Below, piece after piece: positions 8,459 to 17,287 of a stretch of DNA of 64,000 nt. Origin of the DNA: M3007 sp046160625 (GTDB lineage Bacteria > Bacteroidota > Bacteroidia > Chitinophagales > Saprospiraceae); the NCBI GenBank assembly GCA_046160625.1, contig JBJXGZ010000143.1, positions 12,964-76,963 on the forward strand, in the 5' to 3' direction. How positions within the stretch are numbered: position 1 is the stretch's first letter; every line of letters begins with the position of its first letter. The translations under genes were made by a program, and so were the position numbers. The notes beneath the pieces are model-generated. The model was given only the letters and a program-made list of their open reading frames with translations. It had not been told where the DNA came from and made no database searches.

Positions 8459-8992
8459 TCAGTTTCGTTTTCGCACTTCTTCGTGAAGAACCTTCCCTTT
8501 TTTCATTTCTTCCTGATATTCCTTTTTACGGCGTTCCCGAAATTCAGTGGCAAGTTCCTTCACCCCAATGGGCTTGGCATTCTGCCGACGGTGGTACGCC
8601 AGAATCAGAAAGTCTGCCATGTCATCCGGGAAGGTCACTCCTGCACTGCGCAAGTAATGCGAAAGTCGTGACCCACCATAGAAACCCCAATTGAGTATCA
8701 TCCATTGTCCCAGTCGATTGTGCATGATTGTACAAACACTATCTTCCGGCAAATCTTTAAATTTAAGCCGTGCTTCCACCGTGACACGTTTGTCCAATTC
8801 CAGCATGGCATCTTCCAAATTTTTAGGAATGTACACACCGTTAACGGCTTCTTTGCGGATGCGTTCCTGATATTGCTGCTCGAATTCGGCCTCTGTGTTA
8901 GGAGGCCCCTTTTCTTCTTTCTCCGTTTGGGAAAATGCATTTTGGAAAAAGAAAAACAAAAGTAGAAAGAGCGCGAAAATGCTTTTTTTCAT
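8459..8992 (-). CDS. Secreted DUF6794-like protein
   Basis: A 177-residue protein with a signal peptide ending near QNAFSQ (residues 1-22). The core resembles DUF6794 as I recall it: NLEDAMLELDKRV, then LGQWMILNWGFYGGSRLSHY, and DDMADFLILAYHR. The last 35 residues are strongly charged (FRERRKKEYQEEMKKGK) and probably form a helix. The function is unknown. It is transcribed divergently from the small membrane protein at 9010, with 17 bp between the starts. Confidence 0.7.
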   Translation of the reverse strand: MKKSIFALFLLLFFFFQNAFSQTEKEEKGPPNTEAEFEQQYQERIRKEAVNGVYIPKNLEDAMLELDKRVTVEARLKFKDLPEDSVCTIMHNRLGQWMILNWGFYGGSRLSHYLRSAGVTFPDDMADFLILAYHRRQNAKPIGVKELATEFRERRKKEYQEEMKKGKVLHEEVRKRN

Positions 8993-9009
8993 ATTGAACA
9001 GTCTGAACG

Positions 9010-9291
9010 ATGAATATACGCTTGTCTTTGTCCGAAATATTTTTGTTGCAAATTGTCGTATGGCTCGGCCTTTGGCTGCTCAGCGACTACGTGGCAGCGC
9101 TTCTAACGCTCATAATCGGCGCTATCGTATTGGCAGTGCTCGCTTTTGCACTCATCTCCGAAGCCATCGAGCGGTCGAGGGTTCCCAAAAAATATTTTCA
9201 GGTAATGGCCCTTAGTATTTTGTCTATGGCTGTAGCCACCGGGATTTACCTGACACTTTTGGGCGGGCAGATGGATTTTTTAACCCGGTAG
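9010..9291 (+). CDS. Small membrane protein, unknown function
   Basis: A 93-residue protein with two long hydrophobic stretches (about residues 8-50, which may cross twice, and 65-84) separated by a charged segment EAIERSRVPKKY. I do not recognise a family. Its stop lies 2 bp from the stop of the opposing asparaginase-like gene. It starts 17 bp from the divergent secreted protein, so its promoter would lie inside that neighbour. Confidence 0.55.
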   Translation: MNIRLSLSEIFLLQIVVWLGLWLLSDYVAALLTLIIGAIVLAVLAFALISEAIERSRVPKKYFQVMALSILSMAVATGIYLTLLGGQMDFLTR

Positions 9292-9293
9292 TT

Positions 9294-9815
9294 TCAAATT
9301 GAAAACGAGTCGTCCTGATCCGCATCGGGCAATTCCTCAAAAATGCCTGTTTGACGGTTTTTGCGCACCCGATCCCACTCAAAATATCGCCCATTCATCA
9401 CAACGTAGATTCCGGGAGGCAGTACCTGTGCAAAAGCCAGCGCACTGCCAAGGTTGAAAAAACCATCGGATGAGGTGCCAAAAGCATACGGAATCATCGC
9501 GCCTGTCAGCACTATTGTTTTTCCCTTAATATCGGCTTCGGCAAGATGTCGGGCTGTTTCCACCATCCGGTCAGTCCCGTGGGTAATGAGGATGCGGTTG
9601 GCGGGGGTGCGGGTGCAATTGTAAATAATCAATGCGCGATCCTCGTCGCGCATTTCAAGAGAGTCCACCATCATGAGCGTTCTGATGTCAATTTCCACAC
9701 CACAACGCCCAAGTTGGAACATTTCGCTCAGGTGGGTATCCTTAAAAAAAAGTTCCCCAGTCAGGTAATTGTACTCTTTGTCAAAAGTACCACCCGTTAC
9801 AAAAACTTGAATCAT
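9294..9815 (-). CDS. Short asparaginase-fold protein
   Basis: A 173-residue protein matching only the N-terminal domain of L-asparaginases. It keeps both active-site Thr regions: the VTGGTFDKEY loop near the N terminus and THGTDRMVETA with the Thr-Asp pair. Full asparaginases are about 330 residues and complete the site with the C-terminal domain. Short stand-alone forms are known in the family, and the gene has clean ends without frameshift, so I do not treat it as a pseudogene. Whether it hydrolyses Asn is uncertain. The ATG at 9815 is preferred to an in-frame GTG at 9821. Confidence 0.8.
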   Translation of the reverse strand: MIQVFVTGGTFDKEYNYLTGELFFKDTHLSEMFQLGRCGVEIDIRTLMMVDSLEMRDEDRALIIYNCTRTPANRILITHGTDRMVETARHLAEADIKGKTIVLTGAMIPYAFGTSSDGFFNLGSALAFAQVLPPGIYVVMNGRYFEWDRVRKNRQTGIFEELPDADQDDSFSI

Positions 9816-9954
9816 GGCCACAAAGGAACGTATTTAGGCACAAATAGGATCAATCAGAATAATACTTGCCAGATTTAATGGATTCCTTAAAGCCCCCGAA
9901 TTTGAAAATACTCCAAATAATAGGATAGGGGCAATCGGTTTTGCAAAACGTTTT

Positions 9955-9962
9955 TACTTTTG
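9955..9962 (+). promoter_or_regulatory. Predicted -7 promoter element
   Basis: TACTTTTG, a full TAnnTTTG match 25 bp before the ATG of the 54-residue peptide. The bases just upstream (TTGCAAAACG) closely resemble those before the promoter at 8112 (TTGCAAAAACG). Confidence 0.55.
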
Positions 9963-9986
9963 CCCCATCATAAAGAATTGCACTAC

Positions 9987-10151
9987 ATGAAAAAGAACGA
10001 AGAATACGTCAAGAACCCAGGTCGCGACTGGCTTGTGTTCATTATCAGCACCATAGGAATGATCGCCCTCCTCATTTGGCTACCAGAATTTATATGGGTC
10101 GCCTGGCCATTTCAATTTACCGCTTTGGCTGGAGCCTTGGGTCGCCTTTAA
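9987..10151 (+). CDS. Single-span 54-residue membrane peptide
   Basis: A 54-residue peptide starting MKKNEEYVKNPGRDWLVF, with one long hydrophobic segment (about residues 15-35) and a second weaker one rich in Trp, Phe and Ala. I do not recognise it. A promoter motif directly upstream and a strong terminator directly downstream make it a free-standing transcription unit. The ATG at 9987 is favoured over an upstream in-frame ATG at 9960 because that one overlaps the promoter motif. Confidence 0.6.
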   Translation: MKKNEEYVKNPGRDWLVFIISTIGMIALLIWLPEFIWVAWPFQFTALAGALGRL

Positions 10152-10169
10152 ACCATTGATTGCTTCATG

Positions 10170-10206
10170 AAAAAGCCAGCTGCAAAGTATGCGGCTGGCT
10201 TTTTTT
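10170..10206 (+). terminator. Rho-independent terminator
   Basis: A 10-bp stem, 10174-10183 with 10191-10200, with one G-T pair and a 7-base loop, flanked by A and T runs. Confidence 0.85.
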
Positions 10207-10233
10207 ATACTGTTTTAGAAAGCCACTAATACA

Positions 10234-11205
10234 ATGCGGATGAAAATCCTGATTATTCGCTTTTCGTCTATTGGTGACATCGTGCTGACCACCCCCGTGG
10301 TTCGGTGTCTTAAAAAGCAGCTGGGCGTCGAGATCCATTTCCTGACCAAATCGGCGTTCGCGCCCATTTTGGAGGCGAATCCCTTCATTGACAAGGTTTT
10401 TTCTTTTCAAAAAGAAATTCCTTCAGAATTGGTTGTTGGCCTGAGATCTGAGCGTTACGACCTAATTGTTGACCTGCATCATAACCTGCGTAGCCTTCGG
10501 CTGAAACTTGCCCTTTTCCGTCCTTCACGCTCTTTTGACAAATTGAATTGGGAAAAATGGCTGCTCGTCAATTTTAAGATTGACCGCTTGCCCGATACCC
10601 ATATCGTGCATCGTTACATGAAGACAATCAAGCATTTAGGCGTAATTTACGACGAATCGGGCTTGGATTATTTTATCCCTGAAGTGGAAAATCTGAAAAA
10701 TGTCGAACTCCCTAACCAAGCCTTTGTGGCATTTGTGCTTGGCGCTACCCACGCAACGAAGCGCCTGCCAGAAGAAAAAATCATTGAAATCTGCCAACGT
10801 ATCACCCAGCCAATTGTCCTTCTGGGCGGAAAATCTGAAATGGAGGCCGGTGCGCGCATTGCAAAGCATTGCGGCCGCCAGGTCTTGAACCTTTGTTTCG
10901 TGCTTAGTCTGCACCAATCGGCGCTTGTAATCCGTGCATCCACCAAGGTAATCACCCATGATACAGGTCTGATGCATATTGCAGCAGCACTGCGCAAGCC
11001 TATTGTCTCAGTTTGGGGAAGCACGGTGCCAAAATTTGGCATGTGGCCTTTTTACCCAACGGGAATGGATATGAACACGTCTGTTGAGGTATTGGATTTG
11101 AATTGTCGACCTTGTTCAAAAATTGGTTTCGACCGATGCCCAAAAGGCCATTTTAAGTGTATGCGGGAAATTGATGTGAAAAAGCTTAGCGGAGCAGCGC
11201 AATAG
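10234..11205 (+). CDS. Glycosyltransferase family 9 (heptosyltransferase-like)
   Basis: A 323-residue GT-B fold enzyme of the LPS heptosyltransferase family (GT9). The N-terminal signature ILIIRFSSIGDIVLTTPV and the C-terminal nucleotide-sugar site THDTGLMHIAAALRKPIVSVWG are both present. In Bacteroidota these enzymes add sugars to LPS core or related glycans at the inner membrane face. The actual donor and acceptor are not evident, and no other LPS gene is adjacent. A second Met at 10240 could equally be the start. An unusual Cys cluster (DLNCRPCSKIGFDRCPKGHFKC) near the C terminus is typical for this family. Confidence 0.9.
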   Translation: MRMKILIIRFSSIGDIVLTTPVVRCLKKQLGVEIHFLTKSAFAPILEANPFIDKVFSFQKEIPSELVVGLRSERYDLIVDLHHNLRSLRLKLALFRPSRSFDKLNWEKWLLVNFKIDRLPDTHIVHRYMKTIKHLGVIYDESGLDYFIPEVENLKNVELPNQAFVAFVLGATHATKRLPEEKIIEICQRITQPIVLLGGKSEMEAGARIAKHCGRQVLNLCFVLSLHQSALVIRASTKVITHDTGLMHIAAALRKPIVSVWGSTVPKFGMWPFYPTGMDMNTSVEVLDLNCRPCSKIGFDRCPKGHFKCMREIDVKKLSGAAQ

Positions 11206-11393
11206 TTTGTTCAATTCCGCTACGCAGTCTACCTTCACCCCGCAAACACGGTCCTAAATACTTTGAGATTTGCCTTCAAACTGCCAAATACCTTTTTTTC
11301 AGAAAAACCCTTACGAAGCTTTGTTGCTGAATCTGGATTTTGCGCTACTTTTCGCCGAGAAACATCTTGTCAATCCGTCCAATGTCAATAATT

Positions 11394-12482
11394 ATGCACA
11401 TTAGAAAACTACTTTTCCTACTTGCTGCTTCGCTGAGCCTCTCCTCCCTGAACGCACAAGACATCCACTTCTCCCAATACAATATGTCACCCATGACCCT
11501 CAATCCTGCCAACATTGGGAATTTTGAGGGTACCGTACGCATTGGGGGCATTTATCGCGGCCAATGGGCGAGTGTCATCGGCAAAGGTGCCTACAAAACG
11601 CCTTCCCTTTGGGCTGATGCTCCAATCATTCGGGGTTTTCGCAAACGCGATTGGGTTGGTATTGGGCTTGTGTTTTTTTCCGATAAAGCGGGCGCAGGCG
11701 GCCTCGTACACACTGCTGCCAAATTCGGCGCCTCCTACCACCTCTCTTTGGATAAAAAAGGCAATGCCTACCTTACTATTGGAGGACAATATGGCCAGGC
11801 AAGCCGTAGGCTCGACCCGTCAAAACTGCAATTTGAAGAAGGTTTCTTAAATCCTACTCCGACCGGGGGCTACAATTCCGGTGCACAAGTTGACTTCTTA
11901 AACGCAAAAGAAGCGAAATCCAACTGGAGTGACATTGACGGTGGCATCGTGCTTCGTGCTAAACTGAACAAACGTATGGACATGAGTATTGGTTACGCAA
12001 TGTACCATATTGGCGAAGGCAAATATGGTCTCGTTACCAGCGGCAGTGGCGGTGGTACTGGTACTAATACAGGTACTCCCAGCAGCAGCAGCGATGAAAT
12101 TGCACGTCGGTCAGTCGTTACAGGTTTATTCAACATTAAATTAAACAATAAACTCTCGGTTGGACCTTCCTTTATCTATCAAACAATGAGCGGTGCGGAT
12201 GAGATCAGCCTTCAAGCACTTGGTTCTTATGTTTTCAATACAGAGAAAGATATTGACCTTCATTTTGGCTTAGGGTATCGCCTTTCTGGCGGCGATGCCA
12301 TATACCCTATGCTCGGAGCGCGTTACAAAAACCTCCGGGTAGGCCTCGCTTACGATGTCAATATCAGCGACCTGAATCAAGTCAGCAATTATCGCGGTGG
12401 CTTTGAGGTGGCCGCCAACTACATCATCAAGATTTACAAGCCAGCTGTGGTAAAAACCAAGGTGCTCTGCCCCAGGTTCTGA
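11394..12482 (+). CDS. porP: PorP/SprF-family type IX secretion membrane protein
   Basis: A 362-residue outer-membrane beta-barrel. The signal peptide is MHIRKLLFLLAASL followed by SLSSLNAQ. The mature protein opens with DIHFSQYNMSPMTLNPANIG, the hallmark of the PorP/SprF family. These proteins help deliver or anchor T9SS cargo such as SprB-type adhesins. The start at 11394 gives the best signal peptide; Met at 11382 is possible and 11340 is less likely. A TACTTTTC at 11346-11353 is one base off the -7 consensus. A Gly/Ser/Thr-rich stretch interrupts the barrel near residues 220-240. The PorE-like gene follows 56 bp later. Confidence 0.9.
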   Translation: MHIRKLLFLLAASLSLSSLNAQDIHFSQYNMSPMTLNPANIGNFEGTVRIGGIYRGQWASVIGKGAYKTPSLWADAPIIRGFRKRDWVGIGLVFFSDKAGAGGLVHTAAKFGASYHLSLDKKGNAYLTIGGQYGQASRRLDPSKLQFEEGFLNPTPTGGYNSGAQVDFLNAKEAKSNWSDIDGGIVLRAKLNKRMDMSIGYAMYHIGEGKYGLVTSGSGGGTGTNTGTPSSSSDEIARRSVVTGLFNIKLNNKLSVGPSFIYQTMSGADEISLQALGSYVFNTEKDIDLHFGLGYRLSGGDAIYPMLGARYKNLRVGLAYDVNISDLNQVSNYRGGFEVAANYIIKIYKPAVVKTKVLCPRF

Positions 12483-12510
12483 ACTAAGAATCCTCCATTT
12501 AAAAAAAACA

Positions 12511-12527
12511 TCCCGGTTAAACCGGGA
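12511..12527. repeat. Short palindrome between porP and porE-like gene
   Basis: TCCCGGTTAAACCGGGA, arms of 8 bp around one base, preceded by an A run and 11 bp before the next start codon. It has no T run downstream, so it is more likely an mRNA processing or stability element than a terminator. Confidence 0.5.
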
Positions 12528-12538
12528 AAAACGATACG

Positions 12539-14587
12539 ATGAAAAAAATCCTCTTTTTCCTCACGCTTGCCGCATTCATAGCGATTAGCGCCACTGCGCA
12601 GCCAATCAATCGCGCTACGCCCGAAGCAAATCTAAAATCTGCTCAAGAAGCCGAGGCCGATGGAAATCCATATGCAGCTTTGGACTTGTATGAAAAATAC
12701 CTTTCTGAAAACAAATCAGATAAACAGATTACCGCGAAAGTAGCCAAACTCAACTTCGATCTTCGCGATTACGAAAAAGCGGAAAAAGGGTTCGCACGGC
12801 TCGTAAACCGCGACCGCAAACTGGAATTCACTGAACTTAAATACTGGCTCGCGCTCAGTATGAAATTCAATGGCAATTATGCCGAGGCGGTTGACATGTT
12901 CAACCAGTATATTGCCGATGGCTCTGATGAAGCACTCAAAACCGCTTCCAAGCGGGAAATTGCTGGTTGCGAAATCGCAAAAAAACTCAAACAACCTGAA
13001 AACCTGATCGTTGGCAACCTTGGCAAAACCGCCAATAACCCTCAAACCGACGGCTCACCCTCTTACAGCGCAGGAGAACTTTATTTCACCTCCATTCGCG
13101 CAAAAGAAGTGATCGTTTTGAACGGTAAAGAAGGCGACTGGCATTCTAAAGTGTATACCACCACCAGGTCTGGAACTGAATACGGAGAACCAGAGCCACT
13201 GGGTACACAAATCAATCGCGAGGGATGGCATCAAGGCAACGTTAGCATTTCTGCTGATGGCAAAACGATGTATTTCACTCGGGTAGAACTCACCGAAAAA
13301 GGCCAGGACATTGGTGCCAGCAAAATCTTCGTCTCTCAGAAAGGTTCTGATGGATGGGCTGGAGCAAATGAAGCCACGGGCGTCAACGGCGATTTTATTG
13401 CCAAACACCCCTGCGAGGGCGAACTTTTTGGCGAAAAGGTGCTCTTTTTTGTCGCCAACATGCCCGGTGGAAAAGGTGGATTTGATCTTTACTACGCAAC
13501 CAAAAAATCAGAAAACAGCTTTGGCCTGCCTGTCAACCTTGGCGATGTATTGAACACGCCCGGCGATGAAGCCTCTCCTTTTTATCAGGATGGTAAATTG
13601 TGGTTCAGCAGCAACGGTCGTCCTACCATGGGTGGTTACGATGTCTTTGAAACCCAATGGAATGGCGCTGTTTGGAGCGATCCAAAAATGTTGCCAATGG
13701 GCATCAATACAAGCCTTGATGACCTCCATTATTCCCGCTCTTCTGATGGGTTCACTGGATTCCTTCAGAGCAATCGGCCTGGCCCGAACAATCTCAAAAG
13801 CAAGACCTGCTGCGATGATATCTACGCTTGGGAAATTGAGCGAATCAAAGTTGAATTACTTGCTAAAACGTTCCGTATAAAGTGGAAAGGTGAAAAAGAA
13901 AACCCAGCACTAAAGGGAGCGGTTGTAACGATGCTTGATGTAACAGAAAAAAAAGCAAGCACCGTGGACGAGAAAACCAACCTCGCGTCCAATGAATTCC
14001 CGTTCACCCTACAGCCCGAAAGGTCCTATATGGTGATCGCCAACGCCGATGGTTTTAAACCCGATACCGTGTCCTTTAATACTTTGGGTATCAAAAAAAG
14101 CACGAGCGTTGAGAAAAGGCTCACTTTGCGGCTTTTAAAGCGCGAGCCTGAGTATGACACGCTGCGCATTAATGAACCTATCCGCCTCGACAATATTCTT
14201 TACGATTACGACAAGGACAATATCCGTCCTGATGCTGAACCTGATTTGCAAAGCGTGGTGGATTTGATGAAAAAATACCCTGAAATGAAAATCGAGCTCT
14301 CGTCTCACACAGATTCAAGGGGCGTAGATACTTACAACGAAGATCTCTCTCAGCGCCGTGCCAATAGTGCAGTGGCTTGGATTGTAGCAAAAGGTATTGC
14401 AGTTGACCGCATCGTAGCGAAAGGATATGGTGAAAAACAACTCCAGAACAAATGTACGAACGGGGTTGAATGCACTGAAGAAGAGCACCAGCTCAACCGC
14501 CGCACCGAATTCAAAATCACTGCCGGACCAACCAGCATTGTGATCGAAAGGGTAGAAAAGAGAGAGAAAAAAACTGGAAAGAATTAA
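12539..14587 (+). CDS. porE: PorE-like OmpA-family protein of type IX secretion
   Basis: A 682-residue periplasmic protein with a signal peptide (1-20). TPR-like helices occupy about 25-145. A WD40/PD40-type propeller spans about 150-430, with SPSYSAGELYFTS, GNVSISADGKTMYFTR and DGKLWFSSNGRP blades. A carboxypeptidase-regulatory-like fold covers about 440-530, and an OmpA peptidoglycan-binding domain about 545-660 with the SSHTDSRG and NRRTEFKI motifs. This is the architecture of PorE in Porphyromonas gingivalis, which links the T9SS to peptidoglycan. Its place directly after porP supports the call. Several OmpA proteins in Bacteroidota share this layout, so the exact orthology is not certain. 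Confidence 0.85.
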   Translation: MKKILFFLTLAAFIAISATAQPINRATPEANLKSAQEAEADGNPYAALDLYEKYLSENKSDKQITAKVAKLNFDLRDYEKAEKGFARLVNRDRKLEFTELKYWLALSMKFNGNYAEAVDMFNQYIADGSDEALKTASKREIAGCEIAKKLKQPENLIVGNLGKTANNPQTDGSPSYSAGELYFTSIRAKEVIVLNGKEGDWHSKVYTTTRSGTEYGEPEPLGTQINREGWHQGNVSISADGKTMYFTRVELTEKGQDIGASKIFVSQKGSDGWAGANEATGVNGDFIAKHPCEGELFGEKVLFFVANMPGGKGGFDLYYATKKSENSFGLPVNLGDVLNTPGDEASPFYQDGKLWFSSNGRPTMGGYDVFETQWNGAVWSDPKMLPMGINTSLDDLHYSRSSDGFTGFLQSNRPGPNNLKSKTCCDDIYAWEIERIKVELLAKTFRIKWKGEKENPALKGAVVTMLDVTEKKASTVDEKTNLASNEFPFTLQPERSYMVIANADGFKPDTVSFNTLGIKKSTSVEKRLTLRLLKREPEYDTLRINEPIRLDNILYDYDKDNIRPDAEPDLQSVVDLMKKYPEMKIELSSHTDSRGVDTYNEDLSQRRANSAVAWIVAKGIAVDRIVAKGYGEKQLQNKCTNGVECTEEEHQLNRRTEFKITAGPTSIVIERVEKREKKTGKN

Positions 14588-14612
14588 ACGTTGTACAAAT
14601 CACAGCTAATAA

Positions 14613-14670
14613 GAGCGCGGGAGTGCAAGGCGTTGATTTTCAAACGCTCAGCACGCCCGCGCTTTCTTTT
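14613..14670 (+). terminator. Rho-independent terminator after porE-like gene
   Basis: A GC-rich outer stem (AGCGCGGG pairing with CCCGCGCT) encloses a second stem, and a run of T follows. Confidence 0.8.
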
Positions 14671-14694
14671 TTTTTAAAGGATACCCTAATTGAG

Positions 14695-14702
14695 TACATT
14701 TG
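14695..14702 (+). promoter_or_regulatory. Predicted -7 promoter element of nfu
   Basis: TACATTTG fits TAnnTTTG and lies 18 bp before the ATG at 14720, which supports that start over the in-frame TTG at 14690. Confidence 0.55.
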
Positions 14703-14719
14703 CATCAAATTTAGCAAAA

Positions 14720-14971
14720 ATGACAGCCATTTCCGACAAGAAGAACCTTAATGAAAGAGTTGAAGCTGCCCTCGAAACCATACGCCCACACCTCCGGGTT
14801 GATGGCGGTGATGTAGAACTCGTAGAAGTTACAGACGACATGCACGTTAAAATCCGATGGATGGGCATGTGCGAATCATGCTCCATGTCAGGTATGACTC
14901 TCCGGGCAGGTATTCAGGAAGCCGTACAGAGTAAAATTCCTGAAATAGTAGGCGTAGAGGCGGTTAATTGA
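14720..14971 (+). CDS. nfuA: NifU C-terminal-like iron-sulfur scaffold
   Basis: An 83-residue protein that is a stand-alone Nfu domain. It has the RVDGGDVELVEV strand, and the CESCSMSG segment supplies the C-x-x-C pair that holds a transient 4Fe-4S cluster. Such proteins pass clusters to apo-enzymes. The length is typical of single-domain Nfu proteins; the A-type degenerate domain of E. coli NfuA is absent. It is probably monocistronic: a terminator lies upstream, a promoter motif directly before the ATG, and a long inverted repeat begins 12 bp after the stop. Confidence 0.9.
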   Translation: MTAISDKKNLNERVEAALETIRPHLRVDGGDVELVEVTDDMHVKIRWMGMCESCSMSGMTLRAGIQEAVQSKIPEIVGVEAVN

Positions 14972-14982
14972 ATCGATATTGA

Positions 14983-15039
14983 GATATTGAGATATCAAGA
15001 TATTGAGGAAATATCCCAATATCTTGATATCTCAATATC
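14983..15039. repeat. Perfect 23-bp inverted repeat made of GATATTGA words
   Basis: Arms 14983-15005 and 15017-15039 are exact reverse complements with an 11-base spacer. Each arm is built of the word GATATTGA and variants, and the left side continues the word series outside the stem. It lies between two convergent genes, and its right arm overlaps the stop codon of the gene on the minus strand. Confidence 0.85.
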
Positions 15040-17098
15040 ACCACTTAATCCGTGCCTGTACCTTCCAAACCCGTTCCTTACCTATTGTGCCTGAATCCGT
15101 TACTGCCAGGCTTGTGTTGGTTTCTTCCATGCGAGCGTCCAAGCGAAGCCAAGCGTTCACGCGCCAGTGAAGATTGAGATACCAGCGTGTACCACGTCCT
15201 GAAAATGCGGGAATAGAAACCGCTGAAAACAGGTCGTTCTCAAAGGTATAAACCCTTGAATCATAGTCCTCTGTATCAAAAACAGTAAATCTCAGCGCTG
15301 CTGAAACTGGGCTTCCGAGCGGTTTCAGCACCGCCTCCTGGTAGGCAACAAAACCCAGAGAGGATGCATTTTCGCCAATTTGGTAGCTTGTCCACTCTAA
15401 ACGACTGCGGAGTTCTATCGGTTTGCTGACTTTGTAAATCGAATGTAACCGAAGTCGGTCGCGTCGCGCATTGACGAGGCCAAACGGTTTTTCCAAATCA
15501 TCGTTTCGTTGCTTTGTTTCTGATTGCCAGAGGGCGTACACTGAAAAGTTGCGGCTCTTCGTCCACAAGACACGGGCCAGGTATTCTCGTCCATTTGAAG
15601 GCGCGTCCACCCCAAATCGAAGCCAGGGATGCCGCCATACATCTGCATAAAGATTTATCTGCCAGCGCCTTATCCAACGTATATCTGCGCCGAAATAAAG
15701 CCCTTGCTCATTACTTGAACCCGAAACTTCTGCAAAAGGATTGCCATATATAGATTGGTAATCCTTACCTAAAGAGCGATGCACTGCCGTGAGTGTTACA
15801 TGGCGGTCTGCAGAAAAAAGCAGCCCGCTTACGGCAGCCAAGCCACCATTGTCACTCCGAGCCGTTTCACCAAAAAGAAACAGATTGCGCCAACGATAAT
15901 TGTAATCAATACTTGTTCCTGTCAAACGCTGACCTCTAAAACCAAACTGGCGGTAAGGCGCAGGAGATGGATTCCAGGGCTTATCGTAGGAGATATGTAA
16001 TATATTGGCAGAAATCTGGCCCTTCTGCCCGCCCCAGGTGGCTGAAAGTCCGCCAACTTGTTCGTGGAGCTCTTTTTCATCCTCAATTTCCGTATCAATA
16101 CGATGGTAACCAGAAGTGAGCAGGGAGGAAAATTCGACCTCTGGCGAATCAAAATCAGAGGTATCCAATTGCACATTGGCATCCCTCCTGCGATTGGAAT
16201 ACATGGCCGTAACTTCCAGGTGCCTGCCAAATGCCAAAGTGGTTGCAGCGCCCCGAAAAAAGTAAGTCTCTCCAAAAGCACCATAGGCATTTACCTTTCT
16301 CCCACCCCGCGCCACCGACACCGTTTCGGCGGATTTTCCAGGTGCGAAACCCGTTTGCAACAATAGTCCCTGTCCGATTCTGGCTGAATAATCGCCTAAA
16401 GCAAGCGCTCGAACGGTTTTGTTCCAGTTCTGGACATAAATATGCGCACTGTAAAAATCAAAACCGTGTTTGTTGCTGCCGCTGAAGACAGCCTCTCCAG
16501 GGTCACTTTCGGCAGTAAATCCAAAGCGGAGGCGGTTGTCAAAGGAATGTCGGTAGCGAAGGGCATAAGCGTTTGGACCGCCTTCTGCTTTTTTCGTATC
16601 GTAATTTGGCGGATCAGGATGTGCCCATCGCAGGAACAATTCATTGTCGCCATGCAAAAACCCTTGGAGGATATTGGTATTCCGGGTGTCCAGACCCGTT
16701 TTGATGCGGGAAAATTGAAGTACCCGGCGTATGTCTGTTATTTCCCAATTCGGAACAGCTTGAAGTTCATACTCATTCAGAAAGGGTCCAAACTGGTCTC
16801 TGTATGCGATAAAACTTTCCACTTGAAGTTCGTTAAGCAATCGCAAAGAGTGCAATTCTTCCTGGCTAACTGAATTGAGGTTCAAGGGCTTGTCTCGAAA
16901 GAGTTCGAGGTTTTCCAAAAATTGTTGAGCGTCCGATTCAGACGCCGATTCGTTGTCGCGGAAGAAGTTTTCGAGCAGTTCGTCGTCCGTTTGGGCCGTC
17001 AAGCAGAAAGAAATAAGAACAAAAGTGACGACCCCCAAGGAGCGATGTAAAAATATATTTTTCAAAAATTGTGTATAATTGGTAGTAGTGTGCGTCAT
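15038..17098 (-). CDS. Helix-hairpin-helix protein with outer-membrane barrel
   Basis: A 686-residue envelope protein. A signal peptide ends near FCLTAQ (about residue 36). Residues 70-130 form a helix-hairpin-helix unit like those of ComEA and T2SK (LNLNSVSQEELHSLRLLN and DQFGPFLNEYELQAV). The rest is rich in alternating aromatic and polar strands and ends in KVQARIKW, as expected of a beta-barrel. Similar HhH-plus-barrel proteins occur through the Bacteroidota with no known role. The HhH could bind DNA at the cell surface, but this is inference. It is transcribed alone. Confidence 0.75.
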   Translation of the reverse strand: MTHTTTNYTQFLKNIFLHRSLGVVTFVLISFCLTAQTDDELLENFFRDNESASESDAQQFLENLELFRDKPLNLNSVSQEELHSLRLLNELQVESFIAYRDQFGPFLNEYELQAVPNWEITDIRRVLQFSRIKTGLDTRNTNILQGFLHGDNELFLRWAHPDPPNYDTKKAEGGPNAYALRYRHSFDNRLRFGFTAESDPGEAVFSGSNKHGFDFYSAHIYVQNWNKTVRALALGDYSARIGQGLLLQTGFAPGKSAETVSVARGGRKVNAYGAFGETYFFRGAATTLAFGRHLEVTAMYSNRRRDANVQLDTSDFDSPEVEFSSLLTSGYHRIDTEIEDEKELHEQVGGLSATWGGQKGQISANILHISYDKPWNPSPAPYRQFGFRGQRLTGTSIDYNYRWRNLFLFGETARSDNGGLAAVSGLLFSADRHVTLTAVHRSLGKDYQSIYGNPFAEVSGSSNEQGLYFGADIRWIRRWQINLYADVWRHPWLRFGVDAPSNGREYLARVLWTKSRNFSVYALWQSETKQRNDDLEKPFGLVNARRDRLRLHSIYKVSKPIELRSRLEWTSYQIGENASSLGFVAYQEAVLKPLGSPVSAALRFTVFDTEDYDSRVYTFENDLFSAVSIPAFSGRGTRWYLNLHWRVNAWLRLDARMEETNTSLAVTDSGTIGKERVWKVQARIKW

Positions 17099-17239
17099 AG
17101 GTCGGGTTGTTTTGGAAACAATGTTAGGGCGAAAGATTCGTTTGTGCCGCGTTTGGAACTGAACCTTTTTGAAAAATGGTCACTTCCAAGCTTTTTTAAA
17201 AAGTGTTCATTCTAAAAGTGCCGTAACGCTTACAACCAC

Positions 17240-17247
17240 TACCTTTG
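17240..17247 (+). promoter_or_regulatory. Predicted -7 promoter element
   Basis: TACCTTTG, a full TAnnTTTG match, 41 bp before the small lipoprotein gene. Confidence 0.55.
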
Positions 17248-17287
17248 CTTATCAATTTTTTAACCATTCAAAATCGTTTTCTCAGAC

